Counted from the stretch's first letter, positions 31,530-40,182 are shown. The stretch is DNA of 42,667 bases from Lachnospiraceae bacterium (GCA_017513125.1 JAFWDI010000030.1:1-42667), one strand, 5' to 3'. A program made the numbers and translations. The notes: generated by a model not told the origin, from the letters alone.

Positions 31530-31575
31530 TCACACGGTAAAACACGGTAAAAAGACACTGTAAAAGGGAGAGAAT

Positions 31576-32553
31576 ATGGCGAACGGCATGGATTTCCAGA
31601 GCATTTACAGGGAACACGCGTATGAGGTCTATCGCGACGCGTTCGAGGAACTGCGCGACGCGGAGCAGACCAGAGAGTGCGTTTACCAGGTCTTTTCGAG
31701 AATTCGGGCCGAGGGACTGACGGATCCGGCGGAGATCCGCGCGAAGATTCCGGAGTACCGCGCGGCCTATGTGGCTCAGATCAAGACCGCCAGGCTCGAC
31801 GTGGACCAGGTCTGGTACCGGATCCGGAACGATGAACTGACCGAAAAGGCGTCGGAAGACCGCGGACTGCCGTCCTTCCGGGACCGTCTCAGGGATGAGG
31901 CCAGGAAGACCAGGGAAGCGGCGGAGAGACAGGCCGCGCTGACCGGAGCGGCGGCGCGTGAAGAAGCGCCTGCGGAGGCTCCGGAGGCGGAGACGATCGC
32001 GGATGCGGCTCCCGGGACTGAGATTCAGGCCGATCCCGGTGTGGAGCTGACGCCGGCCGCGGAGCCGGATGAGCTGCCGGTCGAAGAGGTCGGCGCGGAA
32101 GAGCCTCTGTACGCGAAGCCCCTGCTGACGGATCCGGCGCTCGAGGAGCCCGCCGAAGAGGAGCCCGCCGAAGAGGAGTCTGCATTCGGGGAGCCTGTCG
32201 GTGAAGAGCCCGCTGCGGAAGAGCCTGTTTTTGAAGAGCCTGATGCGGAGCCTGTTTACGCGGAATCCGATGAAGAACTGCCCGCCGCGGAGGCAGCGCC
32301 CGAAGAAGAGTTTTCCGAAGAGCCCGCCGCCGTGCCGGCGCCTGCCGGTCCGGAAGAGATGAGCGTGCCCGAAGAGAATGAGCCCGTTCGCAGAAAAGGA
32401 AGCAGAGTCTACTGGGTCATCTTCGTGATCGTACTGGTCATCTTTCTTTGGGTTCTGGCGGACATCCTGATGTATAAGGGCATCCTGCCGGGCATCGATC
32501 TCGGATATTCCTGGTTTAACGAGCATCTGTTCCAGCTGTTCCCGTACTCATGA
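31576..32553 (+). CDS. Acidic membrane-anchored protein with sigma-region-2-like N-terminus
   Basis: 325-residue protein of unknown function. Residues ~5-42 (FQSIYREHAYEVYRDAF, then DAEQTRECVYQVFSRI) look like region 2 of an ECF sigma factor. Region 2.4 and region 4 cannot be recognised afterwards. A charged helical stretch (about 85-125) leads into ~145 residues of Glu/Pro/Ala-rich low complexity with repeated EEPAEEE and EEP units. Near residue 275 a basic stop (RRKGSR) precedes one membrane helix (VYWVIFVIVLVIFLWVLADI) and a short tail. The N-terminus would be cytoplasmic. GGGAGAG lies before ATG 31576. It sits 46 bases after tyrS and may be cotranscribed with it; a terminator follows. Confidence 0.75.
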   Translation: MANGMDFQSIYREHAYEVYRDAFEELRDAEQTRECVYQVFSRIRAEGLTDPAEIRAKIPEYRAAYVAQIKTARLDVDQVWYRIRNDELTEKASEDRGLPSFRDRLRDEARKTREAAERQAALTGAAAREEAPAEAPEAETIADAAPGTEIQADPGVELTPAAEPDELPVEEVGAEEPLYAKPLLTDPALEEPAEEEPAEEESAFGEPVGEEPAAEEPVFEEPDAEPVYAESDEELPAAEAAPEEEFSEEPAAVPAPAGPEEMSVPEENEPVRRKGSRVYWVIFVIVLVIFLWVLADILMYKGILPGIDLGYSWFNEHLFQLFPYS

Positions 32554-32575
32554 CGGGACTCGCATAAGCATTGCG

Positions 32576-32604
32576 GCTGCCGCGGTCTGCGCGGCAGCTT
32601 TTTT
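32576..32604 (+). terminator. Intrinsic terminator before gpsA
   Basis: GCTGCCGCG (32576-32584) and CGCGGCAGC (32590-32598), perfect 9-bp stem, 5-base loop, then TTTTTT. Confidence 0.95.
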
Positions 32605-32695
32605 ATGCGGAGATCGCGCCGGTCCCCACTGTCGGAGACGTTTGCGGAGGACTTTTAGCCGCGGGACCTTGCGTCCGGAGCCTGATAAGGTGGAA

Positions 32696-32724
32696 TTGGC
32701 GCGCGGTTGGTGATAAAATATATA
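32696..32724 (+). promoter_or_regulatory. gpsA promoter
   Basis: TTGGCG (32696-32701), 17-base spacer, TATATA (32719-32724) in an AT-rich stretch that stands out from the GC-rich surroundings. Confidence 0.55.
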
Positions 32725-32783
32725 TAACTATGGTTTCCGGAAAGGACCATAATGACATTCTGATGACATCGGAGGAAAATGCT

Positions 32784-33779
32784 ATGGCTTCCGTAGGAGT
32801 ACTCGGCGCCGGCACATGGGGGATCGCCCTGGCACGGATGCTTTCGAAAACAGGTCATGACGTTACGGTCTGGTCGGCGATCGCGGAGGAGATCGACAGT
32901 CTCTCTGCGACCGGAAAGCACCCGAAACTGCCGCATATGGTCCTGCCGGCTCAGATGCGCTACACGAAGGAACTGAAAGAGGTATGCACCGGGAAAGACA
33001 TCGTCCTGTTCGCGGTGCCGTCCGTGTTCGTGCGTTCCACAGCGCGCGCTGCGAAGGCATTTATTCCGCAGGGACAGATCGTCGCGGACGTGGCGAAGGG
33101 CATCGAATCGGATACCTTTATGACGATGACGCAGATCCTGGCGGACGAACTCGGGCCCGGCGTGCGGCTGGTCGCGCTTTCCGGCCCCACGCACGCGGAG
33201 GAGGTCGCGGTAGACCTGGCGACCACGATCGTGGCGGCGAGCCCCGACCTCGAAGCCGCGGAGTACGTGCAGAACGTATTTTCGAACGAGAACATGCGCG
33301 TCTACACGAACGAAGATATGCACGGCGTGGAGATCTGCGGCGCGCTGAAAAACGTCATGGCCCTGGCGGCCGGCATTTCTTCCGGCCTCGGTCAGGGGGA
33401 TAACGCGAAGGCGGCCATCATTACCCGCGGCCTGTCCGAGATGGTGAGACTGGGGTCGGCGATGGGCTGCAGCCGGGAAACATTCTTCGGCCTGGCGGGT
33501 CTCGGCGATCTGGTGGTGACCTGCACCTCGGAACACAGCCGGAATAACCGCTGCGGCCAGCTGATCGGCCAGGGACTGACCGCAGAGCAGGCGGTGAAGG
33601 AAGTCGGCATGGTGGTCGAAGGCCTGAACGCTCTTCCGGCGGCGGTGGCGTTGTCCGAAAAGTACGGTGTGGAGATGCCAATCGTCGAGTATGTCGACGC
33701 TCTGGTAAAAGGAAAGATCGAGAGCCGGGACGCCGTCCGCCTGATCATGAACAGAAAGAAGAAAGACGAGACCGACTGA
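32784..33779 (+). CDS. gpsA: Glycerol-3-phosphate dehydrogenase [NAD(P)+]
   Basis: 331-residue enzyme making sn-glycerol-3-phosphate from dihydroxyacetone phosphate for phospholipid synthesis. N-terminal GVLGAGTWGIALARML is the dinucleotide-binding loop; ALSGPTHAEEV, CGALKNVMALAAGI (catalytic Lys) and LAGLGDLVVTCTSEHSRNN are family signatures. The start is ATG 32784, with GGAGG 8 bases upstream; ATG 32763 and the longer frame are not family-like. The polysaccharide locus begins 21 bases after the stop, so the first glycosyltransferase may be read from this promoter. Confidence 0.96.
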   Translation: MASVGVLGAGTWGIALARMLSKTGHDVTVWSAIAEEIDSLSATGKHPKLPHMVLPAQMRYTKELKEVCTGKDIVLFAVPSVFVRSTARAAKAFIPQGQIVADVAKGIESDTFMTMTQILADELGPGVRLVALSGPTHAEEVAVDLATTIVAASPDLEAAEYVQNVFSNENMRVYTNEDMHGVEICGALKNVMALAAGISSGLGQGDNAKAAIITRGLSEMVRLGSAMGCSRETFFGLAGLGDLVVTCTSEHSRNNRCGQLIGQGLTAEQAVKEVGMVVEGLNALPAAVALSEKYGVEMPIVEYVDALVKGKIESRDAVRLIMNRKKKDETD

Positions 33780-33800
33780 CCGGAAATGCCGGGTAAAGCT

Positions 33801-35117
33801 ATGAAATATCTCATCGTTAATAAGTTTCTGTATCCGAACGGCGGTTCGGAGACATATATCTTCGGGCTCGGAGAGGCGCTGGCGAAGCTGGGGCACGAGG
33901 TCCAGTATTTCGGCATGGACGACGAGCGGAACATCGTGGGGAACGAGGTCTTCGCGGCGACTCCGAATATGGATTTTCACAGCGGCGGGAAACTGTCGAA
34001 ACTGACGCTTCCGCTGAAGACGATTCGTTCCGCGGAGGCTGCCTGGCAGATACGTCTGGTACTCGAATATATAGAACCTGACGTGGTGCACCTGAATAAC
34101 TTTAACTTCCAGATCACCCCGTCGATCATTCCGGAGATCCGCGCCTGGGAGCGCGAGACCGGGCATCGGGTGAAGATCCTTTACACGGCGCACGATTACC
34201 AGCTGGTCTGCCCGAACCACATGCTGAGCGATATCAGGACCGGACAGGTCTGCGAGCGCTGCCTGGCTCGGAACGGCGGACGTGCGGGATTTCTGAACTG
34301 CGTCCGCAACCGCTGCATTCACGGCTCGGCCGCGCGCTCGGCAGTGGGCATGGCGGAGGCGGTCTACTGGAACCGCGTGAAGCATGTATATGACGAGATC
34401 GACCTGATCGTCTGCCCGAGTGAGTTCCTGAAAGAAAAGATGGATACGAACCCGGTGTTCGCGAAGAAGACTGTGGCCCTGCATAACTTCATGCCGGCTG
34501 CCGTAAGCGAAGAGGCTGCTTCGGATCTGCCGCCGGCGGATGCTGCCGGCGCGGCGGAAAACGCTCAGCCCCTGCCGGGAACCGATGACGGATATGTGCT
34601 GTATTTCGGCCGCTATGCGCGGGAGAAAGGCATTGCCACGCTGCTGAAAGTGGCGAAGTCACTGCCCGAGATTCCCTTCGTGTTCGCCGGCGGCGGCCCT
34701 CTGGAAGAGCAGGTCCGCTCCGTGGAAAACGTTACCGATGTGGGCTTCCTGACCGGATCGGAGCTGAACGGCCTGATCGCGGGAGCACGCTTTTCGGTCT
34801 ATCCTTCGGAGTGGTATGAGAACTGCCCGTACTCGGTCATGGAGAGCCAGACTTTAGGGACCCCGGTATTGGGGGCGGACATCGGAGGCATTCCGGAACT
34901 CATTAAATCGGGTGAGACCGGCGAACTCTTCGCGGCGGGTGACGCCCGCGCGCTCCGCAAGGCTGTCCGTCGGCTGTGGAAGCACCCTGAGCTGACAGAC
35001 CGTTATGCGGAGAACTGCCGAAAAGCGCATTTTGACGACGCGGACGAGTACTGCGGAAAACTGCTGGAACTGGTGGAGAAAGCCGGAAGGCGCCGCCGGA
35101 TCAGGATAGACGGATAA
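33801..35117 (+). CDS. Glycosyltransferase, GT4 family
   Basis: 438-residue GT-B-fold glycosyltransferase. The N-terminal domain begins MKYLIVNKFLYPNGGSETY and contains a cysteine-bearing segment (LVCPNHMLSDIR, VCERCLARNGG) common in a subset of GT4 enzymes. The nucleotide-sugar domain shows YFGRYAREKGIATLLK and the E-x7-E motif region YPSEWYENCPYSVMESQTLG. Between the domains is an Ala/Pro/Asp-rich insert (about 237-262). Start ATG 33801 matches the family; ATG 33786 would add five residues. Transfer of a sugar onto a growing polysaccharide repeat unit at the membrane is expected. First gene of the rhamnose-polysaccharide locus. Confidence 0.9.
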   Translation: MKYLIVNKFLYPNGGSETYIFGLGEALAKLGHEVQYFGMDDERNIVGNEVFAATPNMDFHSGGKLSKLTLPLKTIRSAEAAWQIRLVLEYIEPDVVHLNNFNFQITPSIIPEIRAWERETGHRVKILYTAHDYQLVCPNHMLSDIRTGQVCERCLARNGGRAGFLNCVRNRCIHGSAARSAVGMAEAVYWNRVKHVYDEIDLIVCPSEFLKEKMDTNPVFAKKTVALHNFMPAAVSEEAASDLPPADAAGAAENAQPLPGTDDGYVLYFGRYAREKGIATLLKVAKSLPEIPFVFAGGGPLEEQVRSVENVTDVGFLTGSELNGLIAGARFSVYPSEWYENCPYSVMESQTLGTPVLGADIGGIPELIKSGETGELFAAGDARALRKAVRRLWKHPELTDRYAENCRKAHFDDADEYCGKLLELVEKAGRRRRIRIDG

Positions 35118-35130
35118 GGAGAGATACTTC

Positions 35131-35736
35131 ATGGGACAGATAACCGTAACGAAGTGCCCGATCGAAGGACTTTACGTGATCGAGCCCGCGGTGCACGGAG
35201 ACGCGCGCGGCTACTTCATGGAGACATATAATCAGCGGGACATGGAGGAGGCCGGCCTGAACATGGTCTTCGTCCAGGATAACCAGAGCTGCAGCACAAA
35301 GGGTGTGATCCGCGGCCTGCATTTCCAGATCGACTACCCGCAGGGGAAGCTGGTCCGCGTCATAAAGGGCCGCGTGTTCGACGTCGCCGTGGATAAGCGC
35401 GAGGGCAGCCCGACTTACGGCCAGTGGTTCGGCATTGAGCTTTCGGAAGAGAATAAAAAACAGTTTTATATCTCCGAAGGTTTTGCGCACGGTTTCCTTG
35501 TGCTGAGCGATATTGCCGAGTTCTGCTATAAAGTCACGGATTTCTATCATCCGGGCGACGAGGGCGGTCTCGCGTGGAACGATCCGGAGATCGGGATCGA
35601 GTGGCCCGAAGTCACGGGCGTGTACCCGGGTTCCGCCGACGCCTCCGGCTATACGATGGCGGACGGCACGCCCCTGAACCTGAGCGAGAAAGACCAGAAG
35701 TGGGGAACGCTGAAGGAGTACCGGGCGGAGCATTGA
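35131..35736 (+). CDS. rfbC: dTDP-4-dehydrorhamnose 3,5-epimerase
   Basis: 201-residue cupin-fold epimerase, third step of dTDP-L-rhamnose synthesis. Motifs: DARGYFMETYNQRDMEEAGL, FVQDNQSCSTKGVIRGLHFQ (catalytic His in GLHFQ), QGKLVRVIKGRVFDVAVDKR, SEGFAHGFLVLS and EFCYKVTDFYHPGDEGGLAW (catalytic Tyr). AAGGAGAG precedes ATG 35131 by five bases. It is separated from the other three pathway genes (37249-40146) by a radical SAM gene and a regulatory region. Confidence 0.97.
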   Translation: MGQITVTKCPIEGLYVIEPAVHGDARGYFMETYNQRDMEEAGLNMVFVQDNQSCSTKGVIRGLHFQIDYPQGKLVRVIKGRVFDVAVDKREGSPTYGQWFGIELSEENKKQFYISEGFAHGFLVLSDIAEFCYKVTDFYHPGDEGGLAWNDPEIGIEWPEVTGVYPGSADASGYTMADGTPLNLSEKDQKWGTLKEYRAEH

Positions 35737-35755
35737 CCGCTGCGAGGAGATCGAC

Positions 35756-36934
35756 ATGGCTGAGAAACTGAACGGCACCGTTATCGTGACCTACCGCTGC
35801 AACGCGCGGTGCAACATGTGCAACCGCTATAAGGCGCCCTCGGACCCTTCCGAGGAGATCAGCGTGGAGACGATCCGGAAGCTGCCGCCCATGTATTTTA
35901 CGAATATCACCGGCGGCGAGCCCTTCATCCGGCAGGACCTGCCGGAGATCGTCCGCGAGCTGAGGAAGAAGAGCGACCGCATCGTGATCAGCACGAACGG
36001 TTTCTTTACGGACCGGATCCTGGCCCTCTGCAAAGAGTTTCCGGACATCGGTATCCGCATCTCCATCGAGGGTCTCGAGAAGACGAACAACGCCATCCGC
36101 GGCCTTCCCGACGGCTTCCGCCGCGGCTATACGACGCTGAAGAAGCTCGTGAAGATGGGCATGAGGGACGTCGGCTTCGGCATGACGGTCCAGGACGCGA
36201 ACGCGAAAGATCTCGTCCCGCTTTATGAGCTGTCGAACCGGCTGGGGATGGAGTTCGCGACCGCGAGCCTGCATAACAGCTTTTATTTCGTCGAGGCGAA
36301 GAACGTCATCCATGACCGGCCGATGGTAGCGAAGCAGTTCGAGCGCCTGGTGAACCGGCTGCTGGACTCGCGCAGCCCGAAAAAGTGGTTCCGTGCGTAC
36401 TTCAACCACGGCCTGATCAACTACATTTACGGCCAGCCGCGGCTGCTGCCCTGTGACATGAGCTTCGACACGTTCTTCATCGATCCGTACGGCGACGTGA
36501 TGCCCTGCAACGGCACGAAGGATAAGGAGGTCATGGGGAACCTGAACCGCCAGACCTGGGATGAACTCTGGAACAGCCCCGAGGCGGAACAGGTGCGCAG
36601 GAAGGTCCGCCACTGCGACCGCCAGTGCTGGATGATCGGCTCGGTCTCGCCCGCGATGCATAAGTATATCCGGATCCCCGCGCTCTGGGTCCTGAAGCAT
36701 AAGCTGAAGTTCTGGACGAAGCAGAAATATTCGATGTATGAGAATAAGATCTGCCGCGACTACCGTGACGGGAAGGTCACGAAGGAAGAACTGGACCGCT
36801 GTTCGACGTGCGATTTTTCCCAGACGATCAATGACGGCCTCTCGGATGTCTCACGCGAGAAGCTGAAGGTCCGGACCGGCGAGGAGATCGTGGACGCCGA
36901 TATCGCCGCGCAGACCGGGAAGACCGAAGAGTGA
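35756..36934 (+). CDS. Radical SAM/SPASM-type protein
   Basis: 392-residue radical SAM enzyme. The [4Fe-4S] SAM cluster motif is CNARCNMC (C15, C19, C22), with GGEP at 53-56 binding SAM. The C-terminal part has SPASM-like cysteines in LLPCDMSF, IDPYGDVMPCNGTKDKEVMGNL and RHCDRQCWM, and two more in LDRCSTCDF near residue 355, so one or two auxiliary clusters are likely. Homologues with this layout act on sugars or peptides, or glycolipid head groups; the position between rfbC and rfbA suggests modification of a polysaccharide or its lipid carrier, which is inference. GAGGAG lies six bases before ATG 35756. Confidence 0.88.
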   Translation: MAEKLNGTVIVTYRCNARCNMCNRYKAPSDPSEEISVETIRKLPPMYFTNITGGEPFIRQDLPEIVRELRKKSDRIVISTNGFFTDRILALCKEFPDIGIRISIEGLEKTNNAIRGLPDGFRRGYTTLKKLVKMGMRDVGFGMTVQDANAKDLVPLYELSNRLGMEFATASLHNSFYFVEAKNVIHDRPMVAKQFERLVNRLLDSRSPKKWFRAYFNHGLINYIYGQPRLLPCDMSFDTFFIDPYGDVMPCNGTKDKEVMGNLNRQTWDELWNSPEAEQVRRKVRHCDRQCWMIGSVSPAMHKYIRIPALWVLKHKLKFWTKQKYSMYENKICRDYRDGKVTKEELDRCSTCDFSQTINDGLSDVSREKLKVRTGEEIVDADIAAQTGKTEE

Positions 36935-36964
36935 TGCGTCCGCGGGGCGCCGGTCCTGCGCTCC

Positions 36965-37014
36965 CGCGTGCGCACGCGTATATGCGCGCACACGCACGCG
37001 CGCACACGCACGCG
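36965..37014. repeat. 50-bp uninterrupted alternating pyrimidine-purine tract (Z-DNA-prone)
   Basis: Every base from 36965 to 37014 alternates pyrimidine and purine, mostly CG and CA/TG steps with one short TATATG stretch. Repeats of CGCACACGCACGCG units are visible. Such tracts flip to left-handed DNA under negative supercoiling. It sits in the 314-bp gap between the radical SAM gene and rfbA, directly upstream of a TATAAT box. Confidence 0.9.
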
Positions 37015-37022
37015 ATATGCGA

Positions 37023-37028
37023 TATAAT
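37023..37028 (+). promoter_or_regulatory. Predicted -10 box of the rfbA operon promoter
   Basis: Perfect TATAAT. The position of a -35 box (about 37000-37005) falls inside the alternating tract and reads GCGCAC-like, far from TTGACA. Activity would need an activator or supercoiling. Transcription would start near 37035, giving a 214-base leader. Confidence 0.5.
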
Positions 37029-37035
37029 ACTTAAA

Positions 37036-37216
37036 CCTGAAATCCACTATATATACGCATATATTATAAAAATTCTCTAAATGTATATGTGGAAACACCC
37101 CCGAAACCTTGCCATAGGGTGCCGTATGTGGTAAAAACTCATACAGTGATCGAAACAGGCTCAGGCGAAGTGTATATTCGATGAGCCTTTATTTTTTGAG
37201 CCTTTTCCGAAAGGCT
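37036..37216 (+). promoter_or_regulatory. Structured 5' leader with attenuator-like terminator before rfbA
   Basis: Hairpins in order: TCCAC...ATATAC (37043-37056) with GTATATGTGGA (37083-37093); CACCC (37096-37100) with GGGTG (37117-37121); AGGCTCA (37157-37163) with TGAGCCT (37182-37188), followed by TTATTTTTT, an intrinsic terminator; and AGCCTTT (37199-37205) with AAAGGCT (37210-37216). A second TGAGCCT copy at 37197-37203 could pair with AGGCTCA in place of the first. That gives a choice between terminator and read-through. No known riboswitch class was recognised. Confidence 0.6.
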
Positions 37217-37248
37217 GTTTGTTGGTGTGCAAAAATGTGGAGGTATGC

Positions 37249-38145
37249 ATGAAAGGTATAATTCTGGCGGGCGGTTCCGGTACGCGCCTGTACCCGCTTA
37301 CGAAAGTCACTTCGAAGCAGCTTTTGCCGATCTATGACAAGCCCATGATCTACTATCCGATGTCCGTTCTGATGAGCGCGGGAATCCGGGACATTCTGAT
37401 CATCTCCACGCCGCAGGACACCCCGCGTTTCGAGGAGCTTCTGGGCGACGGACATCAGTTCGGCCTGACCCTGACCTATGCGGTGCAGCCCTCGCCGGAC
37501 GGACTGGCGCAGGCCTTCATCATCGGCGAGGAGTTCGTCGGAGACGACTGTGTGGCCATGGTCCTGGGCGATAACATTTTCCACGGCCACGGTCTGAAGA
37601 AGCGCCTGCAGGCCGCGGTGGCGAATGCCGAGAACGGCCGCGGAGCGACGGTCTTCGGCTACTACGTGGACGATCCCGAGCGCTTCGGCATCGTCGAGTT
37701 CGACCATGAAGGGAAGGCGGTCTCGATCGAGGAGAAGCCCGCGCACCCGAAGAGCAACTACTGCGTGACCGGCCTGTATTTCTATGACAATGACGTGATC
37801 CGCTATGCGAAGGGCCTTACGCCTTCCGCGCGCGGCGAGCTCGAGATCACCGACCTGAACCGCATCTACATGGAGAACGAACGGCTGAACGTCGAGATCC
37901 TCGGACAGGGCTTCACCTGGCTGGACACCGGCACGCACGAGAGCCTGGTGGACGCGACGAACTTCGTCATGACGATCGAGCAGCACCAGCACAGAAAGAT
38001 CGGCTGCCTCGAGGAGATCGCATACATCAACGGCTGGATCTCACGGGAAGAGATCGCGAAGACGGCCGAGGAACTGAAGAAGAACCAGTACGGACAGTAT
38101 CTGAAGGACGTTCTGGACGGGAAGTTTAAAGACGACCTGAGATAA
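37249..38145 (+). CDS. rfbA: Glucose-1-phosphate thymidylyltransferase
   Basis: 298-residue nucleotidyltransferase, first step of dTDP-L-rhamnose synthesis. Signature [16 protein letters not shown] at the N-terminus, [26 protein letters not shown] and VEKP-like [14 protein letters not shown]-terminal [16 protein letters not shown]. The start is ATG 37249 with GGAGGT four bases upstream; the longer frame to 37219 runs into the leader hairpins. It heads the run rfbA-rfbB-rfbD. Confidence 0.98.
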   Translation: MKGIILAGGSGTRLYPLTKVTSKQLLPIYDKPMIYYPMSVLMSAGIRDILIISTPQDTPRFEELLGDGHQFGLTLTYAVQPSPDGLAQAFIIGEEFVGDDCVAMVLGDNIFHGHGLKKRLQAAVANAENGRGATVFGYYVDDPERFGIVEFDHEGKAVSIEEKPAHPKSNYCVTGLYFYDNDVIRYAKGLTPSARGELEITDLNRIYMENERLNVEILGQGFTWLDTGTHESLVDATNFVMTIEQHQHRKIGCLEEIAYINGWISREEIAKTAEELKKNQYGQYLKDVLDGKFKDDLR

Positions 38146-38157
38146 GGAGACATTGTT

Positions 38158-39183
38158 ATGACCATCATCGTCACCGGCGGCGCCGGATTTATCGGATCGA
38201 ATTTTATTTTCTACATGCTGAAGGAGCACCCGGAAGACCGGATCGTCTGCCTGGATAAGCTCACCTACGCTGGAAACCTCTCCACGCTGGAGCCCGTGAT
38301 GGGGCAGGAGAACTTCCGCTTCGTGAAGGCGGACATCTGCGACCGCGACGCGGTGCGGAAGCTTTTTGAGGAGGAGCATCCCGACATCGTCGTGAACTTC
38401 GCGGCGGAGTCCCACGTGGACCGTTCGATCGAGGATCCGGGCATCTTCCTGCGGACGAACATCCTCGGCACGCAGAACCTGATGGACGCCTGCCGCGAGT
38501 TCGGCATCACGCGTTATCACCAGGTCTCGACCGACGAGGTCTACGGCGACCTGCCGCTGGACCGCCCGGACCTGTTCTTCACCGAGGAGACCCCGATCCA
38601 CACGAGCTCGCCCTACTCGAGTTCGAAAGCGGGCGCGGACCTGCTGGTGCTGGCCTATTACCGCACTTACGGCCTGCCCGTGACGATCAGCCGCTGCTCG
38701 AATAACTACGGACCGTATCATTTCCCGGAAAAGCTGATTCCGCTGATGATCGCGAACGCGCTCGCGGATAAGCCTCTGCCGGTCTACGGCGAGGGAAAGA
38801 ACGTCCGCGACTGGCTCTACGTCGAGGATCACTGCCGTGCGATCGACCTGATCATCCGCAAGGGCCGCGTCGGCGAGGTGTACAATGTCGGCGGCCATAA
38901 CGAGATGGCGAACATCGATATCGTAAAGATCATCTGCCGCGAGCTCGGAAAGCCCGAGAGCCTGATCACCTATGTGACGGACCGCAAGGGCCACGACCTG
39001 CGCTACGCGATCGACCCGACGAAGATCCACGAGGAGCTCGGCTGGCTGCCCGAGACGAAGTTCGAGGACGGCATTAAGAAGACCATCAAATGGTACCTCG
39101 AGAACCGCGAGTGGTGGGAGACCATCATTTCGGGCGAGTACCAGAACTACTACGAGAAGATGTACGGAGACCGCCTGCAGTAA
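38158..39183 (+). CDS. rfbB: dTDP-glucose 4,6-dehydratase
   Basis: 341-residue extended SDR, second step of the pathway. TGGAGFIGSNFIFYML binds NAD; STDEVYGDLP carries the catalytic Thr/Asp/Glu, YSSSKAGADLLVLAYYRTYG the Tyr-x3-Lys, and SRCSNNYGPYHFPEKLIPLMI the family signature. AAGGAGA lies ahead of ATG 38158, 12 bases after rfbA. Confidence 0.98.
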   Translation: MTIIVTGGAGFIGSNFIFYMLKEHPEDRIVCLDKLTYAGNLSTLEPVMGQENFRFVKADICDRDAVRKLFEEEHPDIVVNFAAESHVDRSIEDPGIFLRTNILGTQNLMDACREFGITRYHQVSTDEVYGDLPLDRPDLFFTEETPIHTSSPYSSSKAGADLLVLAYYRTYGLPVTISRCSNNYGPYHFPEKLIPLMIANALADKPLPVYGEGKNVRDWLYVEDHCRAIDLIIRKGRVGEVYNVGGHNEMANIDIVKIICRELGKPESLITYVTDRKGHDLRYAIDPTKIHEELGWLPETKFEDGIKKTIKWYLENREWWETIISGEYQNYYEKMYGDRLQ

Positions 39184-39222
39184 GGCGGAGAGGCGCCCGC
39201 CGGGGCGCCGGAGGGAAATGAC

Positions 39223-40146
39223 ATGAGATTTTTAGTGACGGGTGTCGGCGGCCAGCTCGGCCACGACGTTATGAATGAACTGGCGAAGCGCGGATACGAG
39301 GGCGTCGGGAGCGACATTCATCCCCAGTACGCGGGAATGCAGGACGGGACTCCGGTCTGCACGATGCCCTATGTGAGCATGGATATCACGGATGCGGCAG
39401 CGGTGGCGGAAAAGGTGAAAGCCGCCGCGCCGGACGTGGTCGTGCACTGTGCGGCCTGGACCGCGGTCGACGCCGCGGAGGACGAGGAGAACTTCGCGAA
39501 GGTCCGCGCGATCAATGTCACGGGCACGAAGAACATGGCCGAAGCCGCGGCCGCCTGCGGAGCGAAGATCATCTACCTGAGCACGGACTATGTGTTCGAC
39601 GGCCAGGGCACGGAGCCCTGGAAGCCGGACTGCAAGGACTATGCCCCGCTGAACGTCTACGGACAGACGAAACTGGACGGCGAGCTCGCGATCGCCGCGG
39701 CGACGGACCGGTATTTCATCGTCCGTATCGCATGGGTGTTCGGCGTGAACGGTTCGAACTTTATTAAGACCATGCTGCGCGTCGGAAAGTCGCACGACAC
39801 CGTGCGCGTCGTGAACGACCAGATCGGCACGCCGACCTACACGCTCGACCTGGCGCGGCTGCTCGTCGACATGGCCGAGACCGAAAAATACGGCTATTAC
39901 CACGCGACGAACGAGGGCGGCTACATCTCCTGGTACGACTTCACGAAGGAGATCTACAGCCAGGCCGGATATAAGACGAACGTGATTCCTGTGACCACCG
40001 AGGAGTACGGTCTGTCGAAGGCTGCGCGGCCGTTCAACTCGCGGCTGGACCGTTCGAAACTGGTCGAGGCGGGCTTCACGCCGCTGCCCGACTGGAAGGA
40101 CGCGCTGGCGAGATATCTGACGGTGCTCGATATCGACAGCCTGTGA
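39223..40146 (+). CDS. rfbD: dTDP-4-dehydrorhamnose reductase
   Basis: 307-residue SDR-like reductase producing dTDP-L-rhamnose, the last step. TGVGGQLGHDVMNEL binds NAD(P)H; CAAWTAVDAAEDEE, YLSTDYVFDGQG, YGQTKLDGE (catalytic Tyr and Lys) and VRIAWVFGVNGSNFIKTML are the family motifs. It starts 39 bases after rfbB, with GGAGGGAAATGAC before ATG 39223. Confidence 0.98.
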   Translation: MRFLVTGVGGQLGHDVMNELAKRGYEGVGSDIHPQYAGMQDGTPVCTMPYVSMDITDAAAVAEKVKAAAPDVVVHCAAWTAVDAAEDEENFAKVRAINVTGTKNMAEAAAACGAKIIYLSTDYVFDGQGTEPWKPDCKDYAPLNVYGQTKLDGELAIAAATDRYFIVRIAWVFGVNGSNFIKTMLRVGKSHDTVRVVNDQIGTPTYTLDLARLLVDMAETEKYGYYHATNEGGYISWYDFTKEIYSQAGYKTNVIPVTTEEYGLSKAARPFNSRLDRSKLVEAGFTPLPDWKDALARYLTVLDIDSL

Positions 40147-40182
40147 CGCCGCGGCGGAAACAGATCGGAGAGGATAGGATCT

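Noticed and set aside
37036..37248. Known riboswitch (c-di-GMP, c-di-AMP) or JUMPstart/ops element before rfbA
   Set aside because: The conserved cores of these elements were looked for and not found. The region is kept as an unclassified leader.
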